64,000 bases of DNA. Origin: Nocardioides carbamazepini (GTDB lineage Bacteria > Actinomycetota > Actinomycetes > Propionibacteriales > Nocardioidaceae). The first letter of the stretch is position 1. The number at the start of each line of letters is the position of its first letter. Shown here in pieces: positions 35,526 to 44,556 of the stretch. Where the stretch lies: positions 238,862 through 302,861 of the forward strand of contig NZ_JAHTLF010000013.1 in the NCBI RefSeq assembly GCF_024614185.1, read 5' to 3'. The notes under the pieces were generated by a model that saw only the letters and a list, made by a program, of their open reading frames with translations, was not told the origin of the DNA and did no database searches. The position numbers and the translations under genes were made by a program.

Positions 35526-38500
35526 GCCGACTCGTCCCGCAGGCGCTGACTGATCACCGCCGAGACGCCGTCGCCGCGCATCGTGACGCCGTAGAGCGCG
35601 TCGCCGACCTCCATGGTCCGCTTCTGGTGGGTGATGACGAGCAGCTGGGAGTTCTCGCGCAGCTCCTCGTAGATCGCCAGCAGCCGCCCGAGGTTGGTGT
35701 CGTCGAGGGCGGCCTCGACCTCGTCGAGGATGTAGAACGGCGAGGGACGGGCCTTGAACAACGCGACCAGGAAGGCCACGGCGACCAGCGACCGCTCGCC
35801 GCCGGAGAGCAGGGAGAGCCGCTTGACCTTCTTGCCGGGCGGGCGGGCCTCGACCTCGATGCCGGTCGTGAGCATGTCGGAGGGGTCGGTGAGGACCAGT
35901 CGGCCCTCGCCGCCCGGGAAGAGCCGGGCGAAGGTCTGGTCGAAGGCCTTGGTGACGTCGGCGTAGGCCTCGGTGAAGACCTGCTCGACCTTGGCGTCGA
36001 CGTCCTTGACGATGTCGAGCAGGTCCTTGCGCGTCGCGCGCAGGTCCTCGAGCTGCTCGGAGAGGAACTGGTGACGCTCCTCCATCGCGGTGAACTCCTC
36101 CAGCGCGAGCGGGTTGACCCGGCCGAGCATGCCGAGCGCCTTCTCGGCCGAGCGCAGGCGCTTGACCTGCTCCTCGCGGACGTAGGGAACGGTCCGCGGC
36201 TCCGCCTCGGCAGCCTCCTCACCCTCGGCGACATCCGCCTCGGCGGCATCCGCCTCGGCAGGAGGCTCGAGGACGGGCACCGGCTGGTCCGGACCGTAGT
36301 CCGCGACCAGGCCGTCGGGTTCGAGCCCGAGCTCCTCGAGCGCCTTGGTCTCGATCTGCTCGATCCGCATCCGCTGCTGGGCGCGCGCCATCTCGTCACG
36401 GTGCACCGAGGAGACCAGCTCCTGGTGCTCCCGGTCGAGGTCGCGCAGCGTCTGCCGGACGGCCATCAGCTCCTGCTCGCGACCGCGGCGGGAGTCCTCG
36501 ACGGACTGCCGGCACCGGGTCGCCTCCTCGATCGACGTCTCGAGCCGGGCGAGCACGAAGGTCACGGCGGTGGCGACGGCCTGCCCGGCTCGGCCCTCGG
36601 CGATCAGCCGCTGGCGGCGCTCGGCGGCGCGGGCGCGCGCGACCCGCTCGGCCTCGGCGGCCTTGCGCATCTGGTCGACCCGGCCGTGCAGGGCCCGGGC
36701 GCGCTCCTCGGAGGTCCGCAGCGCCAGCCGGGACTCCATCTCGGTCTGCCGGGCCGCCCGGGTCGCCTCCACGAGGCGCTCCTGCTCGGTGGTGTCCGGC
36801 TCGTCCTCCGTGTCCTCCTCCGCGCTCGCCAGCCGCTGCTCGAGCTCGGCGAGGCCGACCAGGGCCTGCTCGCGGGAGGTCTCGGCCTGGGTGATCGCCT
36901 CGGTCATCCGCTCGGCCTCGGCGCGGGCCGCGCGGGCGAGCGAGCCGTGCTGGCCCAGCTCCTCGGCGACCGCCGCGAGCGTGGCGTCGGACTCGTGCAG
37001 CCGGGCGAGAGCGACGTCGACCCGCTGCCGGGCCTCGTCGCGCTCACTCTCGAGCCGCGCCAGGTCGAAGCCCAGCCGCTCGGCCGACGCCACCGCGTCG
37101 GCCAGGGACTCGGTGGCCTCGTCGACGGCGGCCTGGATCTCGATCAGGCTCTGGGTGGCATGGGAGCCGCCCGAGGCGAAGTGGGCGCCGAGCAGGTCGC
37201 CGCCGCGGGTGACCGCCACGACGTCGGCCAGGCCGGCGACGAGCGCACGGGCGGCGGCCAGGTCGTCGACGACCGCGACCTTGCGCAGCAGCCGGTTGAG
37301 GGCGGGCCGGACCTGGGCGGGGCACTCGACCACGTCGACGGCGTACGACGTCCCGGGGGGCAGTGCGGGCCAGGCGGTCGTGGTCTCGGCCTCTCCCCCG
37401 CCCAGCAGCAGCCCGGCACGGCCGAGGTCGTCGGCCTTGAGATGGTCGATGGCGGCGACGGCGGCGTCGGCGTCGGTGACCGCGACGGCATCGGCCGCGG
37501 CGCCGAGGGCGGCGGCCACGGCACCCTCGTAGCCTCCTCGCACGGCGACCAGCGCGGCGACGGAGCCGAGCAGGCCGGAGATGGTGTCGGAGGCCGCGAG
37601 CAGCGCGCCCGCGCCGTCCTTGCGGGCCAGGCCCAGCTCGAGGGCCTCCTTGCGGGCGCTGAGGCCGGCCTTGTCGCGGTCTGCCTGCTGGGCCTCCTCG
37701 CGGACCTTGGTGAGTCGCTCGTCGAGGGCGTCGAGCGTCGCCACGGCGACCTCGTGCTCGGCGTCGAGTCCCTCTTCGCCGGCGTCGAGCCCGGCGACTT
37801 TGGTCTCGAGGGCGGTGAAGTCACGCTGGGCCCTCTCGGCACGGGCGGCCGCGTCGGCACGGGCGGCCGCGAGGCGACCGATCTCCTCCTCGGCGGCGTT
37901 GGCCCGCGAGCGCAGCGTGTTGACCTGGCCGTGCAGCCGGGCCAGGCCCTCGCGGCGGTCGGCGGCGGCGCGCAGCAGCCCGGCGACCCGGCGCTCCTCG
38001 GCCGCGGCGGCCTCCTCCGCTGCACGGCGGGCGGCGACGGCCTGCTCGAGCGCGGTCTGCTGCTCGGCGACCTGGCCGGCGATCTGCGCCTCCTGGACGG
38101 CAAGACGCTCGGCCTCCGCCTCGATCTCGTCGGGATCGCGACCGCCGGCCTGCTCGCCGTCGGCCTCCGCGCCGGCGGCGTTGCGCACCCGCTCGGCGGC
38201 CAGGCTCTGGGTGCCGCGGAAGCGCTCGCGCAGGGCGGTCAGCGAGGACAGCGTCTCCTGCGCCGCGGAGAGCGCCGGCAGGTCCTCGCGCAGCGCGGCC
38301 TCGAGCGTCGCCTCCTGGTCGCGCGCGGTCGCGATGCCGCCCTCGACCTCGGCGCGCCGGGCGAGCAGCACGCTCTCGTCGGCGAGCTCCTGCTCCAGCG
38401 ACGTCCGCGCCGTGACCAGGTCGTCGGCCAGCAGCCGCGCCCGGGCATCGCGGACATCGGCCTGGACGGTCGCCGCGCGACGGGCGACCTCGGCTTGGCG

Positions 38501-39118
38501 GCCCAGCGGCTTGAGCTGGCGGCGGATCTCGCTGAGGAGGTCGCCCAGCCGGTTGAGGTTGCCCTCGGTGGAGTCGAGCTTCCGCAGCGCCTTCTCCTTG
38601 CGCTTGCGGTGCTTGAGGACGCCCGCGGCCTCCTCGATGAACCCGCGGCGGTCCTCGGGGGTCGCGTGCAGGATCTGGTCGAGCTGGCCCTGGCCGACGA
38701 TGACGTGCATCTCGCGCCCGATGCCGGAGTCGCTGAGCAGCTCCTGGACGTCGAGCAGCCGGCACGTGGTGCCGTTGATCGCATACTCCGAGCCACCCGT
38801 CCGGAACATGGTCCGGCTGATCGTCACCTCGGAGTAGTCGATCGGCAGGGCGCCGTCGGAGTTGTCGATGGTCAGCACGACCTCGGCCCGGCCCAGCGGC
38901 GGACGGCCCGACGTGCCGGCGAAGATGACGTCGTCCATCTTGCCGCCGCGCAGGCTCTTGGCGCTCGCCTCGCCCATCACCCACGCCAGGGCGTCGACGA
39001 CATTGGACTTGCCGGACCCGTTGGGGCCCACGATGCAGGTGATGCCGGGCTCGAGCTGGAGAGTGGTCGCGGACGCGAAGGACTTGAACCCCTTGAGGGT
39101 CAGGCTCTTCAGATACAC
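35522..39118 (-). CDS. smc: Chromosome segregation protein SMC
   Basis: SMC dimers with ScpAB compact and segregate chromosomes. The 1198-aa protein has an N-terminal Walker A (GPNGSGKSNVVDALAWVMGE), a long Ala/Glu/Arg coiled coil with a hinge at roughly residues 500-670 (GYEGAVAAALGAAADAV region), and C-terminal signature LSGGERSLVAVAFLVALF with Walker B FYILDEVEAALDD. An acidic insert rich in Ala/Glu/Asp (near residue 960) is unusual but common in high-GC relatives. Start ATG 39118 is the family start (MYLKSLTLKGFKSFA). Confidence 0.97.
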   Translation of the reverse strand: MYLKSLTLKGFKSFASATTLQLEPGITCIVGPNGSGKSNVVDALAWVMGEASAKSLRGGKMDDVIFAGTSGRPPLGRAEVVLTIDNSDGALPIDYSEVTISRTMFRTGGSEYAINGTTCRLLDVQELLSDSGIGREMHVIVGQGQLDQILHATPEDRRGFIEEAAGVLKHRKRKEKALRKLDSTEGNLNRLGDLLSEIRRQLKPLGRQAEVARRAATVQADVRDARARLLADDLVTARTSLEQELADESVLLARRAEVEGGIATARDQEATLEAALREDLPALSAAQETLSSLTALRERFRGTQSLAAERVRNAAGAEADGEQAGGRDPDEIEAEAERLAVQEAQIAGQVAEQQTALEQAVAARRAAEEAAAAEERRVAGLLRAAADRREGLARLHGQVNTLRSRANAAEEEIGRLAAARADAAARAERAQRDFTALETKVAGLDAGEEGLDAEHEVAVATLDALDERLTKVREEAQQADRDKAGLSARKEALELGLARKDGAGALLAASDTISGLLGSVAALVAVRGGYEGAVAAALGAAADAVAVTDADAAVAAIDHLKADDLGRAGLLLGGGEAETTTAWPALPPGTSYAVDVVECPAQVRPALNRLLRKVAVVDDLAAARALVAGLADVVAVTRGGDLLGAHFASGGSHATQSLIEIQAAVDEATESLADAVASAERLGFDLARLESERDEARQRVDVALARLHESDATLAAVAEELGQHGSLARAARAEAERMTEAITQAETSREQALVGLAELEQRLASAEEDTEDEPDTTEQERLVEATRAARQTEMESRLALRTSEERARALHGRVDQMRKAAEAERVARARAAERRQRLIAEGRAGQAVATAVTFVLARLETSIEEATRCRQSVEDSRRGREQELMAVRQTLRDLDREHQELVSSVHRDEMARAQQRMRIEQIETKALEELGLEPDGLVADYGPDQPVPVLEPPAEADAAEADVAEGEEAAEAEPRTVPYVREEQVKRLRSAEKALGMLGRVNPLALEEFTAMEERHQFLSEQLEDLRATRKDLLDIVKDVDAKVEQVFTEAYADVTKAFDQTFARLFPGGEGRLVLTDPSDMLTTGIEVEARPPGKKVKRLSLLSGGERSLVAVAFLVALFKARPSPFYILDEVEAALDDTNLGRLLAIYEELRENSQLLVITHQKRTMEVGDALYGVTMRGDGVSAVISQRLRDESA

Positions 39119-39180
39119 GCGGTCTCCCTTCGGGGGTCGGGCAGATGGGTCCGACGCGGGGGAAGCTCGGCAGCCTCAGG

Positions 39181-40479
39181 CTACCCCGCCGGCTCGACGG
39201 AACGCGGCACCCCGGGATCGTCGCCGGGATGGTCGCCGGGATCGTCCTGCGCGGCGTCGTCGGCGTGCGCGATGTGGCCGAGCTGTCGCCACACCAGCGC
39301 GAGCGTGATCCCGGACCCGACGAACGCGAACCAGAACGGCGCCAGCACGCCGCCGTGCTCCGCGATGACGCCGCCCAGCCCGCTGCCGATCACCGTGCCG
39401 CCGTAGATGGCCACGCTGTAGACCGAGCCGACCCGGCCCTGGTACGCCGTCGGCACCGCCCGCTGCCGGACCGCCTGCGAGAGCGTGCCCCACGCGAATG
39501 CGTACACACCGAACCCGAACATGATGAGGACGGCGAGCCACGGCACCCGGGCCAGCGCGAACCCGAGGTGCATGAGCACCTCCAGCGCCAGGCAGGCGCG
39601 CATCAGCGTCGCCAGGGGCACGTGCCGCTCGAGCCAGCCGTAGAGGAAGGTCCCGACCAGTCCCCCGGCCGCCGACGCCGTGGTCAGCAGGCCGTAGCCG
39701 ACCGGGCCCATGTGGAGGACGTCGAGCGAGTACAGCACCAGCATCGCCCACGCCGCCGCCCAGGTGATGTTGAACGTGACGATCACCAGCGCGAGGGTGC
39801 GCACCGGTGGGTGCGCGACCAGCCAGCGCACGCCGTCCGCGATGTCCCGCAGCACGTGCGTGTCGATCTCGTCGCGGACCGGGCCGGGCGGGAGCGCGAT
39901 CCGGGAGACGAGGACGACACCCAGCAGCCCGCACGCGATCTGGGCGCCGAAGGGGACCGCCATCCCGACCGCGAAGAGTGCCGCGCCGATCGGAGCCCCG
40001 GCGAACTGGTTGAGCGTGATGAACCCAGCCTGCAGCCGGGCGTTGGCGATGCCCAGGTCCGCCTTGCCGACGAGCATCGGCAAGAAGGTGCGGTAGGCGG
40101 TGTCGGCGAAGACCTCGGCCGTCCCGAGCAGGAACATGGCCGTGAGCACCACCGCGATGCTCACCGCCCCGGTGAGGATGGTGACGCAGAGCGCGACCAG
40201 GACCACCGACCGGAGCAGGTTGGCGACCATGACCATCCGCAGGCGGTCGACGCGGTCGGCGACCGCGCCCGCGAGGAGTCCGAACAGCAGCCAGGGCAGT
40301 CCGACCAGCAGCATCGCCATCGACACGAGCGCGGGGGACCGGGTCTGCGACGCGACCAGCAGGGGGCCGGCGGCCAGCGCGATCCCGTCGCCGAGGTTGC
40401 TCACCCAGGCCGACACCATCAGCCGACGGAACCCCGGTCCGAGACGGGCCGGGGCGACTGCTTCGACCACCCGGCTCAC
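39181..40479 (-). CDS. MFS transporter
   Basis: This 432-aa protein has about twelve membrane helices and MFS signatures such as GAVADRVDRLRMVMVANLLR (the loop-2 motif) and AEVFADTAYRTFLPMLVG. The pattern resembles exporters of the DHA3/enterobactin-exporter type, but the substrate cannot be read from sequence. It lies 62 nt from smc on the same strand, at the edge of the accessory block between smc and mutM. Confidence 0.85.
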   Translation of the reverse strand: MSRVVEAVAPARLGPGFRRLMVSAWVSNLGDGIALAAGPLLVASQTRSPALVSMAMLLVGLPWLLFGLLAGAVADRVDRLRMVMVANLLRSVVLVALCVTILTGAVSIAVVLTAMFLLGTAEVFADTAYRTFLPMLVGKADLGIANARLQAGFITLNQFAGAPIGAALFAVGMAVPFGAQIACGLLGVVLVSRIALPPGPVRDEIDTHVLRDIADGVRWLVAHPPVRTLALVIVTFNITWAAAWAMLVLYSLDVLHMGPVGYGLLTTASAAGGLVGTFLYGWLERHVPLATLMRACLALEVLMHLGFALARVPWLAVLIMFGFGVYAFAWGTLSQAVRQRAVPTAYQGRVGSVYSVAIYGGTVIGSGLGGVIAEHGGVLAPFWFAFVGSGITLALVWRQLGHIAHADDAAQDDPGDHPGDDPGVPRSVEPAG

Positions 40480-40592
40480 AAGGTCAGCACGCTAGGTCGT
40501 GAGCAGACCCCGCCGCCAGTCGTTTTCGGCGTGGCGAGGACCGGGCGGCGAGCTCGACATGCGACACGCTCGGCCGCCCGAAGGAGTCCTGG

Positions 40593-40787
40593 TCAGGCCG
40601 GCTGCATCTCCGCGTCGCCGGTCAGGATCTCGGCCGCGCGGGCCGACATCAGCTTGTCGTTCTCCTCCGAGAGGCGGAGGACGAGGGACTCCAGCTCAGC
40701 GACCCGGTTGCGCAGCCGAGCGTTCTCGACGGCGAGACGGGGGTCGCGGAGGTCGCTGTTCAGGTGACCGATCAGCGCCTTGGCCAT
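40593..40787 (-). CDS. Small coiled-coil protein (possibly DUF6752-like)
   Basis: The 64-aa frame starts at ATG 40787 with MAKALIGHLNSDLRDPRLAV and continues with ENARLRNRVAELESLVLRLS, a leucine-heptad coiled coil of about 40 residues. Upstream codons to 40886 are unsupported. The MAKALIGHL start and coil resemble small actinobacterial proteins I recall as DUF6752, but I cannot confirm this. No function is known. Confidence 0.6.
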   Translation of the reverse strand: MAKALIGHLNSDLRDPRLAVENARLRNRVAELESLVLRLSEENDKLMSARAAEILTGDAEMQPA

Positions 40788-40878
40788 GAAGTTGAGCCTT
40801 CCGGTTCGACAGGGTGTCGGCCCTTGGGGGCCGTCTCCAAGAGTCCCACTTCGAGGCAGCCGGGTCAAACCTGGGAGC

Positions 40879-40908
40879 GCCCGCATCCGCCGAGCGGCGG
40901 ATGCGGGC
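40879..40908. terminator. Hairpin upstream of the coiled-coil gene
   Basis: A perfect 14-bp stem (40879-40892 and 40895-40908) closes a 2-nt loop. It lies between the RTX gene and the coiled-coil gene and would end transcripts reading leftward from the RTX gene. Confidence 0.65.
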
Positions 40909-40950
40909 GGATACGAGATGAGTGCCGGGAAGGCCGTGGTCGCCGCAACG

Positions 40951-40979
40951 GGGAAGGCCCGGCAGACCCGGGCCTTCCC
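40951..40979 (-). terminator. Terminator after the RTX-repeat gene
   Basis: Arms at 40951-40962 and 40968-40979 form a 12-bp stem with a 5-nt loop, 20 nt past the RTX gene stop. The right side can instead pair over 14 bp with 40922-40935 (right arm 40971-40984), so two exclusive hairpins are possible. Confidence 0.7.
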
Positions 40980-40999
40980 GGCACGCTCGTGGGGACGCG

Positions 41000-42067
41000 T
41001 CAGCAGCTGTGGCGGACCTCGCCGGTGCAGCTGTCGCGCCCGGCGCCGCCGTAGACGACGTCCACGCCCTTGCCGCCCTTGAGGACGTCGTTGCCGCCGC
41101 GACCGCGGATGACGTCGTCACCGGCCCGGCCCTTGATGGTCTCGGCCTTGTCACTGCCGAGCAGGGTGTCGTTGCCGGCACCGCCGCTGTAGGACTGCAG
41201 GCCCTTCAGGCGGACGGCGTTGCCACCCTCCCAGCTGGCCAGGCCGGCCGCGACGTCGATCCGGACCGAGGTGGTCAGCGGCGCGAGGCTGAAGGAGTCG
41301 ACGCCGGAGCCACCCTTGATCAGCGAGGTGGCGACCGTGTTGAGGCCGGGCTCGGCGGGCTCGCCCGTCGCGGGCTTCGGCGCGGCCACGATGAACGCGT
41401 CCTGGCCCTTGCCGCCCTTGATCTCGCCCGAGGTGCGGTCGAAGACGACGGTGTCGTCGCCGGCGTTCATCCGCAGCGTGCTGGTGAGATAGGTGGCGTA
41501 GACGATGTCGTCACCGGCCCCGGCGTGGATGTCGGCCACGGGGACGCTCACGGTGATGGTGTCGTCGCCGTCGCCGCCGAACACGACGTCGTTGCCGGCG
41601 AGCACGCTCACCTTGTCGTCGCCCAGGCCCGCGTCGACCCGGTCGTCGCCCGCGCCGCCGTCGATGGTGTCGTTGCCGTCGCCACCCGTGATGGTGTCGT
41701 TGCCGGCGCCACCGAGGACCGTGTCGTTGCCGCCGAGCACGCTCACCGTGTCGTTGCCGGCACCGGCGTCGACCCAGTCGTTGCCGGCGCCGGTGGTGAT
41801 GACGTCGTCGCCGTCGCCGCCACAGACGGTGTCGTTGCCGCCGAGACCGTTGAAGGTGTCGTTGCCGGCGTCCAGGAAGACCACGTCGTCACCGGCGGTG
41901 CCGTTGAGGACGTCATCGCCAGGAGTGCCGACGACGGTCGCGGCCTTGCCGTTGCACAGGGGCGGGTCGGCGGCGTACGCCGTCCCGGGGGCGACGGTCG
42001 TGGCCCACAGGGCACCGCCCGTCACGAGGGCGAGGCCAGCAGCCGTACGCCGAAGATTCGCGTGCAT
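41000..42067 (-). CDS. Secreted RTX-type calcium-binding repeat protein
   Basis: The 355-aa protein has a signal peptide (about residues 1-33, ending GTAYA before ADPP) and then many nonapeptide RTX repeats of the GGxGxDxxx type: GGNDTVCGGDGDDVITTGAG, GGAGNDTITGGDGNDTIDGG, GRAGDDVIRGRGGNDVLKGG. These coil into a parallel beta-roll that binds calcium. No catalytic domain or T1SS C-terminal signal is evident, so a structural or adhesive role is more likely than a toxin. Start ATG 42067 is chosen for the signal peptide. Divergent from the sigma-factor gene. Confidence 0.85.
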   Translation of the reverse strand: MHANLRRTAAGLALVTGGALWATTVAPGTAYAADPPLCNGKAATVVGTPGDDVLNGTAGDDVVFLDAGNDTFNGLGGNDTVCGGDGDDVITTGAGNDWVDAGAGNDTVSVLGGNDTVLGGAGNDTITGGDGNDTIDGGAGDDRVDAGLGDDKVSVLAGNDVVFGGDGDDTITVSVPVADIHAGAGDDIVYATYLTSTLRMNAGDDTVVFDRTSGEIKGGKGQDAFIVAAPKPATGEPAEPGLNTVATSLIKGGSGVDSFSLAPLTTSVRIDVAAGLASWEGGNAVRLKGLQSYSGGAGNDTLLGSDKAETIKGRAGDDVIRGRGGNDVLKGGKGVDVVYGGAGRDSCTGEVRHSC

Positions 42068-42130
42068 GGTTCGTACTCCTTGAATGTCGTCGAACATGAC
42101 ACCCAGCACAGCGGATCGCACCGGCCGGGG

Positions 42131-42186
42131 ATTACATCCCTCGTCGCCGGGGGAAGAGGGCCGGGACACGCGGGCGCGGGTGTAAT
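42131..42186. promoter_or_regulatory. Possible shared operator between RTX and sigma genes
   Basis: ATTACATCCC at 42131-42140 and, inverted, GGGTGTAAT at 42178-42186 face each other 37 nt apart in the divergent spacer of 149 bp. They could be promoter or operator sites for the sigma factor or a regulator acting on both genes. The motif is AT-rich against its surroundings; the function is inferred only. Confidence 0.35.
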
Positions 42187-42216
42187 GGATCGACCACCCG
42201 GACCGCTCACCGTGGT

Positions 42217-42885
42217 GTGTCAGGATCGATGGCGGTGGGCGAGCTGGGCGAGGTCCCTGGTCTCCCCACCGTCCGCACCCTGACCACCGAGCGAGGAGGC
42301 GTCCTGAGTTCGCGGGAGCCCCAGCGCACCGTCGACCCACTCGGCGAGCCGCTGACACGGGCCCTCGACGGCGACGAGGACGCGTTCGGCGAGGTCTGGC
42401 GCCTGCTTCATCCGCCCCTGCTGCGCTACCTCCGCGTGCGCGACCGCGAGACCGCCGAGGACATCGCCGCGGAGACCTGGCTGCACGTCGTCCGGGACCT
42501 GTCCCGGTTCGCCGGCGGCCCCGCGGAGTTCCGGGCCTGGGTGTTCACGCTGGGGCGGCACCGCGCCATCGACGCCGGTCGGGCCCGGGCCGCGCGGCCG
42601 AGCACCCCGACGGCCGAGGTCATCGACATCGGTACGGCGCCGAGCGCCGAGGCCGCGGCCCTCGAGCGGGTCGACACCGACGCGGCCGTCCGCCTGGTGG
42701 CCACCTTGCCACCGCACCAGGCGGAGATGGTGATGCTGCGGGTGGTGGCCGGCCTCTCGGTGGCCGAGGTGGCGGCGATCGTCGACAAGAAGCCCGGGAC
42801 GGTGGCGGTCAACGTCCACCGGGCGCTGAAGAAGCTGGCAAGGACGCATCGGGCCCGGAAGGGCGAGGGGGTGAGCACGAGATGA
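42217..42885 (+). CDS. ECF-type RNA polymerase sigma factor
   Basis: The 222-aa protein has a sigma-70 region 2 (DAFGEVWRLLHPPLLRYLRV, then DIAAETWLHVVRDL) and region 4 (LPPHQAEMVMLRVVAGLSVA, then KKPGTVAVNVHRAL helix-turn-helix). It lacks regions 1 and 3, as ECF sigmas do. The start is GTG 42217 or ATG 42229; the N-terminus is uncertain. The stop overlaps the next gene (ATGA at 42882-42885), as for sigma/anti-sigma pairs, but the partner lacks a ZAS zinc motif. Target genes are unknown; the divergent RTX gene is a candidate. Confidence 0.85.
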   Translation: MSGSMAVGELGEVPGLPTVRTLTTERGGVLSSREPQRTVDPLGEPLTRALDGDEDAFGEVWRLLHPPLLRYLRVRDRETAEDIAAETWLHVVRDLSRFAGGPAEFRAWVFTLGRHRAIDAGRARAARPSTPTAEVIDIGTAPSAEAAALERVDTDAAVRLVATLPPHQAEMVMLRVVAGLSVAEVAAIVDKKPGTVAVNVHRALKKLARTHRARKGEGVSTR

Positions 42886-44180
42886 GCAGGGAGCCGGACG
42901 GCCTCGACGAGTTCGAGGACGCCCCGCTGGTGCGGGCACTGCGTGCCCCCGGCACCCCCGAGGAGCTGGCCGACGAGGCCCGCTTCGTGGCGGCCTACCG
43001 ACGCTCGGGGCGCTCCCCCGCCCGCGGTGGCCGGGCGATCGGCCGGATCGGCGTCGGGGGCGCCGCGCTGCTGGCGGCCGTCACCCTCACCGGCGGTGTC
43101 GCGGCCGCCGCCTACACCCAGCGCCTGCCGCACTCCGTGCAGGCCATCGCCCACGACGCGTTCGGGGGCGTCGGCGTGCCTCCGGAGCGCGCCCCGGCCC
43201 CGCCCATGACGGCGCCCACCCCGCCGGCGGCGCCGGACCCCGGCCCGACGGCGAGCGAGCAGTCCGGCGAGCAGTCCGGCGAGCGGCCCGCCCCGGAGAG
43301 CACCAGGTCGCCCCGCGCCGACGACCGGGTCTCCCCCACCGTCGAGTCGTCCGTGGATGCCGCCACGTCCGGCGACGCCACCGAACCGACGCCCACCGAC
43401 CCGGCCGGGAGCACTCCGGCGTCGCCCGGCACGCCCACGGACACCGGGTCGCCCGATGCCTCGCCGAGCACTCCCTCGACCGGGACGCCCGGACCGCCGA
43501 CGACCATCCCGACGAACGTCTCGGTGTCCACCTCCGTGCGCCGGGTCGTCACCGGCGGGCAGGCCAGCGTCACCGGCCTCGTCCTCGACGACAGCGGGCC
43601 CGTGGCCGGCGAGCAGGTGGAGCTGCTCCAGCGACTCGGCACGGGCCGCTGGTCCCGGGTCGCCGCCGCGGCGACCGGCGCCGACGGCACCGCCACCTTC
43701 GCGACCGGCGCCCTCGTCGAGAACGCCTTCTTCCGGATCCGCGTCGACGTCGACACCGACGGTGACGACGAGGCGGACCGTGTGCTGCAGTCCCGCAAGC
43801 GCCGGATCGGCGTGCAGCCGGTCCTCACCCTGAGCACCACCGGACCGGTCGTCTCGGTCCACGCGCTCGGCGCCGCGCCCGGAGACGCGTTCACGGTGAG
43901 CCGTCGTGCCACCGACGGGCGGCTGGTCCGGATGGGCATCCGCCAGCTCGACGAGCAGGGCAACGCGACCGTCGACCTGTCGTCCTACACCGGGCGGGTC
44001 CGGGTCCAGGTCAGGGTGCTGCGCACCTCGACCCACACGGCGGTCAAGCGGTGGGTCACCGTCCGGGTGCCGCGGGAGCCGAAGGCACCGCAGACGCCTA
44101 CGCCGACCCCGTCCTCGTCGCCCTCACCGAGCGCGGAGCCGACTGGCAGCGCGGGCAGAAGTACGACGACCGGTTCATGA
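42882..44180 (+). CDS. Sigma-linked single-pass membrane protein with Pro/Ser/Thr linker
   Basis: The 432-aa protein starts at ATG 42882 overlapping the sigma stop, with a ~45-residue cytoplasmic part ([20 protein letters not shown]), one membrane helix at about 50-75, a long Pro/Ser/Thr/Asp linker (75-210), an Ig-like or beta-sandwich region ([20 protein letters not shown]) and a basic-then-Pro/Ser/Thr tail. It may hold the sigma factor at the membrane, but no known anti-sigma domain is visible. Its last 102 nt lie in the 173-bp repeat that also carries antisense mutM sequence, so the end may have been formed or copied by that duplication. Confidence 0.75.
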   Translation: MSREPDGLDEFEDAPLVRALRAPGTPEELADEARFVAAYRRSGRSPARGGRAIGRIGVGGAALLAAVTLTGGVAAAAYTQRLPHSVQAIAHDAFGGVGVPPERAPAPPMTAPTPPAAPDPGPTASEQSGEQSGERPAPESTRSPRADDRVSPTVESSVDAATSGDATEPTPTDPAGSTPASPGTPTDTGSPDASPSTPSTGTPGPPTTIPTNVSVSTSVRRVVTGGQASVTGLVLDDSGPVAGEQVELLQRLGTGRWSRVAAAATGADGTATFATGALVENAFFRIRVDVDTDGDDEADRVLQSRKRRIGVQPVLTLSTTGPVVSVHALGAAPGDAFTVSRRATDGRLVRMGIRQLDEQGNATVDLSSYTGRVRVQVRVLRTSTHTAVKRWVTVRVPREPKAPQTPTPTPSSSPSPSAEPTGSAGRSTTTGS

Positions 44181-44251
44181 ACGCGACCCGCCGGATCGGC
44201 GTACCGCACCGGTCGCAGGGCTCGGCCTCGCGGCCGTAGGCGTGCAGCGAG
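44079..44251. repeat. 173-bp direct repeat, left copy
   Basis: Bases 44079-44251 repeat 44863-45035 with one mismatch (G at 44096, C at 44880). The left copy contains the last 102 nt of the sigma-linked membrane gene and an extra, non-functional copy of the last ~154 nt of mutM on the minus strand, including the zinc-finger part and stop codon. Confidence 0.98.
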
Positions 44252-44265
44252 TCTCGCTCACCAAC

Positions 44266-44556
44266 TCACAGGTGTCGCGTCGGATCCATGCGCTGGCGCA
44301 GGATCCGAATCACGTCGACGCCGCCGGCGCTCTCGACGTAGAAGAGCAGGTGGCTGCCGATGCTGTACCGGCGGTAGCCCTCGCGGATCTCATCGCAGGT
44401 GCGACCGCGACGCGGATCGTCGGCAATGCGCTCGATCGCCGCTCTGATCTCGGTCACATACGTCTCGGCCTGACGGAGGTCCCAGCGCTCCTCCGTGAAG
44501 TCCCAGATCGAGGAGAGGTCGCGCTGCGCGGCCGGCGTGAGGCGATACGTCGTCAC
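44266..44556 (-). CDS. parE: ParE/RelE-superfamily toxin
   Basis: The 96-aa product starts at GTG 44556, overlapping the antitoxin stop (GTGA). It reads VTTYRLTPAAQRDLSSIWDF, then ADDPRRGRTCDEIREGYRRY and LLFYVESAGGVDVIRILRQR, and ends MDPTRHL, closely matching ParE1-type toxins (typically gyrase-targeting in this branch). It lies inside the 611-bp segment flanked by the 173-bp repeats. Assignment to ParE rather than RelE rests on the IWDFTEERW and HQRMD-like features (here RQRMD). Confidence 0.9.
   Translation of the reverse strand: MTTYRLTPAAQRDLSSIWDFTEERWDLRQAETYVTEIRAAIERIADDPRRGRTCDEIREGYRRYSIGSHLLFYVESAGGVDVIRILRQRMDPTRHL

Noticed and set aside
41000..42067. RTX protein as a pore-forming toxin
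   Set aside because: No acylation gene, hydrophobic pore domain or T1SS genes are near; only a signal peptide and repeats are present.
44051..44239. Small plus-strand frame (and its twin at 44835-45023)
   Set aside because: Both are antisense to the mutM 3' end and its copy; identical because of the direct repeat, not because of a real gene.
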